From: Neisseriaceae bacterium
Lineage (GTDB): Bacteria; Pseudomonadota; Gammaproteobacteria; Burkholderiales; Neisseriaceae
DNA length: 9,844 nucleotides
Assembly: GCA_017518785.1 (NCBI GenBank)
Contig: JAFWUA010000153.1
Coordinates: 1-9,844 of the forward strand
Direction of reading: 5' to 3'
A program made the position numbers and the translations under genes. Below are positions 7,270 through 9,844 of this stretch, one piece after another (position 1 is the stretch's first letter; each line of letters starts with the position of its first letter). The notes beneath the pieces are model-generated. The model made no database searches. It saw nothing but the letters and a program-made list of their open reading frames with translations, and was not told the DNA's origin.

Positions 7270-7418
7270 ACTTAACACATTTATTTTAATATAGTTTGAC
7301 TTATGACAGACCTTTTAACACAAGAAACACCTCATCAACATATAACCAAAATCAAAAACAAGAGTTTCACACAAACTCCAATACTCTCAAAAAACTAATC
7401 GTAAAACATTTGCATTTT

Positions 7419-7549
7419 GAAACTTTTGCAAAACCCACTTTTTTCATTCGTCATTCCGAACTTCATTGCAAATCTTTTTATTTAACAAACAATTATATTA
7501 TTCATTTTCCTACTACAAATTTACAAATGACGAGTTTTGCAAAAGTTTC
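7419..7549 (+). mobile_element. Miniature inverted-repeat element, copy 2 (131 bp)
   Basis: The ends are 16-bp perfect inverted repeats, GAAACTTTTGCAAAAC (7419-7434) and its complement (7534-7549). The right half aligns with copy 1 in the same orientation (shared CTACAAATTTAC, then ATGACG and TTTTGCAAA). The inner CGTCATTC is also shared. The flanks ATTTT and GGTCT do not match, so no target duplication survives. An uptake-like word begins 3 bp past the right end, and the antitoxin promoter follows. Confidence 0.7.
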
Positions 7550-7552
7550 GGT

Positions 7553-7562
7553 CTGCCGGAAA
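7553..7562 (+). repeat. Uptake-sequence-like word next to element copy 2
   Basis: A perfect CTGCCGGAAA, preceded by GGT and followed by GATTAA, begins 3 bp after the right end of the 131-bp element. It is 45 bp before the extended -10 of the toxin-antitoxin operon. Confidence 0.6.
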
Positions 7563-7606
7563 GATTAATTAAAGTAGTACTTTCAAGAATATGATTTTTT
7601 AAAACA

Positions 7607-7615
7607 TGGTATAAT
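7607..7615 (+). promoter_or_regulatory. Extended -10 promoter of the Fic toxin-antitoxin operon
   Basis: TGGTATAAT is a perfect extended -10 (TGN plus TATAAT). No good -35 hexamer lies at 17 bp, which extended -10 promoters can do without. RNA would start near 7622, giving a 35-nt leader to the ATG at 7657. I see no clear operator dyad around it. Confidence 0.65.
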
Positions 7616-7656
7616 CTACAGGTTTTATCGTGTTTACAAATGGAATTTTTGTACAA

Positions 7657-7842
7657 ATGCAGAAGTATCATTTTTTACCTGAAATTTCGGCTGATTTTCG
7701 CCATCAATTGATTAACAGCATTGGTTCATGGAAATTGGAGGGTTTAGAACCTGATGCAGAAATGGTGTTAGACGCACAGTTAGTAGCGTTGGGACAAAAA
7801 ACTGCCGAAGAAGTCATTAAAGATGCCTTAAAACGAGTATAA
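7657..7842 (+). CDS. VbhA-like antitoxin of a Fic toxin
   Basis: This 61-residue protein carries S24-W-K-L-E28-G29, the (S/T)xxxE(G/N) inhibitory motif of class I Fic antitoxins. In this family the motif helix docks on the Fic active site, and its glutamate blocks productive ATP binding. The C-terminal part (AQLVALGQKTAEEVIKDAL) resembles the VbhA antitoxin fold. I chose the ATG at 7657 because an in-frame GTG at 7630 would add nine residues with no ribosome binding site and lies only about 8 nt from the predicted RNA start. The Shine-Dalgarno for 7657 is also weak. The gene ends 3 nt before the Fic start codon, so antitoxin is made first and coupled to toxin translation. Confidence 0.82.
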   Translation: MQKYHFLPEISADFRHQLINSIGSWKLEGLEPDAEMVLDAQLVALGQKTAEEVIKDALKRV

Positions 7843-7845
7843 AAT

Positions 7846-8454
7846 ATGCAGTTAGATAAATATTCTAACCTTGACCCATATACCAATAAAGACGGCGTTC
7901 TCAAAAACAAACTCAATATCACAGACGAAAACATCTTGGAAAAAAAAGAGCGAAACATCACTTGGTTTCGCTCTATTGAGCTTACTCAAAAGCCAATCAA
8001 TGGCAAATTTGACCTAAACCATTTGCAAAAAATACATTATCACCTATTTCAAGATATTTACTCATGGGCTGGCAAAATTCGCACAGTCGATATTAGCAAA
8101 GGCAAAAGTCGTTTTTGTTCTCATCGTTTTATTCAATCATATTGCAAAAAAATAGCTAATAATTTGAAAAAACAAAATTTTTTATCAAATTTATCGCCAC
8201 AAGAATTTTGTCATCAGGCTGCCTATTTTTTAGGAGAATACAATGCGGTTCACCCATTTCGCGAAGGTAATGGTCGCACAATCCGCTATATGATTGAACA
8301 ACTTGCCAATCAAAACAACTACACCATTCACTGGGAGAACATGACCAAAGAAGAAATGATTCACGCTTCCGAAGTCTCAACTATACAAGGCGATAACTCA
8401 CTATTAGAACAAATGTTGCTTACAAATATCGAAATAAAAAATAATTGCTATTAA
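7846..8454 (+). CDS. fic: Class I Fic-domain adenylyltransferase toxin
   Basis: The 202-residue protein is essentially a bare Fic core. The catalytic signature HPFREGNGRT is complete: H136 (base), F138, E140 (metal), G141, N142, G143, R144. A flap-like segment (YSWAGKIRTVDISKGKSRF, 72-90) precedes it, as expected for target docking. No inhibitory (S/T)xxxE(G/N) helix is seen inside the protein; it is supplied by the small upstream gene, which makes this a class I, VbhT-like system. Known relatives transfer AMP to GyrB and ParE and stop growth; that target is inferred here. There is no BID secretion domain, so it acts inside the cell. The gene is AT-rich and sits beside mobile elements, in keeping with horizontal arrival. 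Confidence 0.92.
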   Translation: MQLDKYSNLDPYTNKDGVLKNKLNITDENILEKKERNITWFRSIELTQKPINGKFDLNHLQKIHYHLFQDIYSWAGKIRTVDISKGKSRFCSHRFIQSYCKKIANNLKKQNFLSNLSPQEFCHQAAYFLGEYNAVHPFREGNGRTIRYMIEQLANQNNYTIHWENMTKEEMIHASEVSTIQGDNSLLEQMLLTNIEIKNNCY

Positions 8455-8509
8455 ATATCATCATTACTGTCTATATCTATTTTAAGACAAACTGAAAGGA
8501 CAAAATACC

Positions 8510-9328
8510 ATGCAAAAAGTCATATGGATAACAGGTGCATCATCGGGCTTTGGGCGTGATTGTGCTCTAAAATTGTTACAAATGGGTGGTTTCAAAGTTT
8601 ATGTTTCTGCACGCCGTGCAGATTTAATGCAGGACTTGGTTGCAAAAGGTGCTACCACCCTTCCCCTTGATGTGTGCAATGATGAAAGCGTAAATGCAGC
8701 TTGTCAGACGATTTTAGCACAGGAAAACCGCATTGACGGCTTGCTTGCTAACGCAGGTTTAGGAGTGTATGGTACAGTGGAAAGCATTGATATAGCAGAT
8801 ATTCACTATCAATTTAATGTAAATGTGTTTGGTGTAGCTCGCTGCTTGAAAGCGGTTTTGCCAAAAATGAGAGAGCAAAAATCAGGCAGAATTGTCATCA
8901 CCGAATCACTTGCCACTCATGCGTCCTGTGTTGGCATCGGTTGGTATGCTGCAAGTAAACACGCTCTACGTGGTATGCACACCGCACTACGACAAGAACT
9001 TAAACACACAGGTATTCAAGTTATCGCCATAGAACCAGGACGAGTTAAAACTGATTTTTGGAAAAATTCAGGCAAAAATATTCCAAATAAAATTGAAGAT
9101 TATCAAAAACTTACAGATAATTTTAGAGAATATATGGATAAACCAACTTACTGGCAAACACCAACCACAGATAGCACAGTTAAGGCAATGATTCACGCAC
9201 TCACCGCAGACAACCCCAAAACTATCTATCGCACTACAAAAGATGCCAAACTGTTTCCGCTACTGATGAAATTTATACCTGATTGCTTATACGATAAAAT
9301 TGTGCTGTCGCAGTTGGATAAAAAATAG
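8510..9328 (+). CDS. Classical short-chain dehydrogenase/reductase
   Basis: This 272-residue NAD(P)-dependent oxidoreductase has a Rossmann fold. The cofactor loop TGASSGFG (8-15) is followed by R35-R36 after the second strand, which favours NADP(H). D54 lies in PLDV, NAG at 81-83, N105 in NVNVFG, and the catalytic set S133, Y146, K150 (YAASK) is complete; PG at 176-177 follows. The substrate cannot be read; the closest general type is the 17-beta-HSD-like or YdfG/retinol-type SDRs annotated only as oxidoreductases. GAAAGGA lies 9 nt before the ATG and fixes the start. It lies 55 bp after fic on the same strand with no terminator between, so it may share the transcript. There is no sign that it belongs to the toxin system. 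Confidence 0.93.
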   Translation: MQKVIWITGASSGFGRDCALKLLQMGGFKVYVSARRADLMQDLVAKGATTLPLDVCNDESVNAACQTILAQENRIDGLLANAGLGVYGTVESIDIADIHYQFNVNVFGVARCLKAVLPKMREQKSGRIVITESLATHASCVGIGWYAASKHALRGMHTALRQELKHTGIQVIAIEPGRVKTDFWKNSGKNIPNKIEDYQKLTDNFREYMDKPTYWQTPTTDSTVKAMIHALTADNPKTIYRTTKDAKLFPLLMKFIPDCLYDKIVLSQLDKK

Positions 9329-9401
9329 TTTTATAAACAAAGACAGAGGCTTATATCATTTTCTATTTTACATTTTATTAATAATCAATATATCACTCAA
9401 A

Positions 9402-9686
9402 TCAAGCTGCTTTGCAACGAGCAATTTCTCTGCTGATAGTAGATACACTTCGCCATAATGCAATGGCAATTTTTCTTAAAGAGACTCCTGCAAAACCCGT
9501 CATTCTGAATTTCACACAGTGAAATGAAGAATATAATTTATTGTTTTGTAAATATTTTTTTCTTTGCTCAAAATGACGAGTAATGAAAAAATCTGGTTTT
9601 GCAGGAGTCTCTTAAAGTAAAATTGTTACTACCCCCCATTATGATATGGTGTATTTTTCTAAATCGGTGAGATGCTTGTAAGCCAT
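9402..9686 (-). pseudogene. Broken IS30-family transposase, N-terminal fragment
   Basis: On the minus strand the ATG at 9686 starts MAYKHLTDLEKYTI, the usual opening of IS30-family transposases, then hits a stop. Nearby frames continue YHNGG and then GGSNNFTL, so two small indels have occurred, one at a run of six G. After removal of the 131-bp insertion at 9481-9611 and one TTAAA copy, the frame continues as RKIAIALWRSVSTISREI, the helix-turn-helix end of IS30 transposases, and stops at 9402-9404. The catalytic DDE domain is missing, so this is a dead remnant. The bases at 9687-9712 may be the original IS end; no matching right end is seen in the AT-rich stretch 9329-9401. Confidence 0.8.
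9481..9611 (-). mobile_element. Miniature inverted-repeat element, copy 3 (131 bp), inside the IS30 remnant
   Basis: The 17-bp terminal repeats GAGACTCCTGCAAAACC are perfect (9481-9497 and the complement of 9595-9611). The 5-bp TTAAA at 9476-9480 and 9612-9616 is a clean target duplication. The length equals that of copy 2 and the ends share TTGCAAAAC/CTGCAAAAC with copies 1 and 2. Internally it holds CGTCATTCTGA followed by a 7-bp hairpin, ATTTCAC-ACA-GTGAAAT. It has no coding capacity and must have been moved by a transposase encoded elsewhere. Confidence 0.82.
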
Positions 9687-9753
9687 AAGAAACCACTGCA
9701 AAACTTCAAATTTTTTTAATAAAAAGGAGTTAAAAAAGCTTTTCAGGCAATCT

Positions 9754-9777
9754 GCAAATGATAATTTTCTCATTTGC
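9754..9777. repeat. Small inverted repeat between the IS30 remnant and element copy 4
   Basis: GCAAATGA (9754-9761) pairs with TCATTTGC (9770-9777) around an 8-nt loop. No U-tract follows on either strand, so I do not call a terminator. Confidence 0.4.
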
Positions 9778-9788
9778 ATTAAAAAGTA

Positions 9789-9844
9789 GAGACTCCTGCA
9801 AAACTCGATTTTTTCTATTACTCGTCATTTTGAGCGTAGCGAAG
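9789..9844 (+). mobile_element. Miniature inverted-repeat element, copy 4, cut by the window edge
   Basis: It begins GAGACTCCTGCAAAAC, the same end as copy 3, and then follows the reverse complement of copy 3 closely (shared GATTTTTTC and ATTACTCGTCATTTTGAGC). It is therefore in inverted orientation relative to copy 3. It ends at the window edge in TGAGCGTAGCGAAG, an internal word also seen in altered form in copy 1. Confidence 0.75.

Noticed and set aside
7186..7278. N-terminal extension of UbiM by 31 residues
   Set aside because: The extension contains an uptake-like word and a non-family, cysteine-rich peptide; GGGA correctly spaced before ATG 7185 and the family start MxxSDILVIGAGPAG support the shorter form.
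7296..7568. Plus-strand open frame of 90 codons upstream of the antitoxin
   Set aside because: Two thirds of it is the 131-bp element and an uptake-like word; composition is low-complexity and no start signal is present.

Overview
The window is a stretch of an AT-rich bacterial chromosome. Several points suggest a member of the Pseudomonadota, possibly Neisseriales-like. A ubiquinone-pathway flavin hydroxylase reads like UbiM, a form I know from Neisseria and relatives. Next to it are a Gram-negative style MurC and a TldD. A 10-bp word, CTGCCGGAAA, is scattered between genes in the manner of a DNA uptake sequence. The word is not one of the Neisseriaceae uptake dialects I can recall, so I do not name a genus.

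Layout. Positions 1-136 hold an array of short perfect hairpins with a 96-bp direct-repeat period. Positions 181-2625 (minus) form a two-gene signalling operon: a membrane-anchored, PAS-containing CheA-like histidine kinase with an internal Hpt histidine and no CheW domain, followed after 3 nt by a CheY-like single-domain receiver. Positions 2626-3009 are non-coding but dense. They hold a likely kinase promoter, a textbook sigma-54 -24/-12 site on the plus strand with no gene downstream, an inverted pair of uptake-like words, and a 135-bp miniature transposon. Positions 3010-7185 (minus) carry murC, tldD and ubiM as housekeeping genes; a rho-independent terminator separates ubiM from tldD.

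From about 7186 rightwards the window becomes accessory in character. A second miniature element (131 bp) and an uptake-like word precede a strong extended -10 promoter. This drives a two-gene Fic toxin-antitoxin pair (VbhA-like antitoxin and class I Fic adenylyltransferase), followed by a short-chain dehydrogenase on the same strand. The right end is a mobile-element graveyard: the N-terminal part of an IS30-family transposase (minus), broken by small indels and by a 131-bp miniature element with clean 5-bp target duplications, then a fourth copy of the element running off the window.

The strongest less-ordinary signals are the uptake-like word, the miniature element family whose boundaries can be fixed by terminal repeats and target duplications, and the orphan sigma-54 promoter that may drive a small RNA or be a relic of a lost gene. 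No complete new defence or biosynthetic system is visible.
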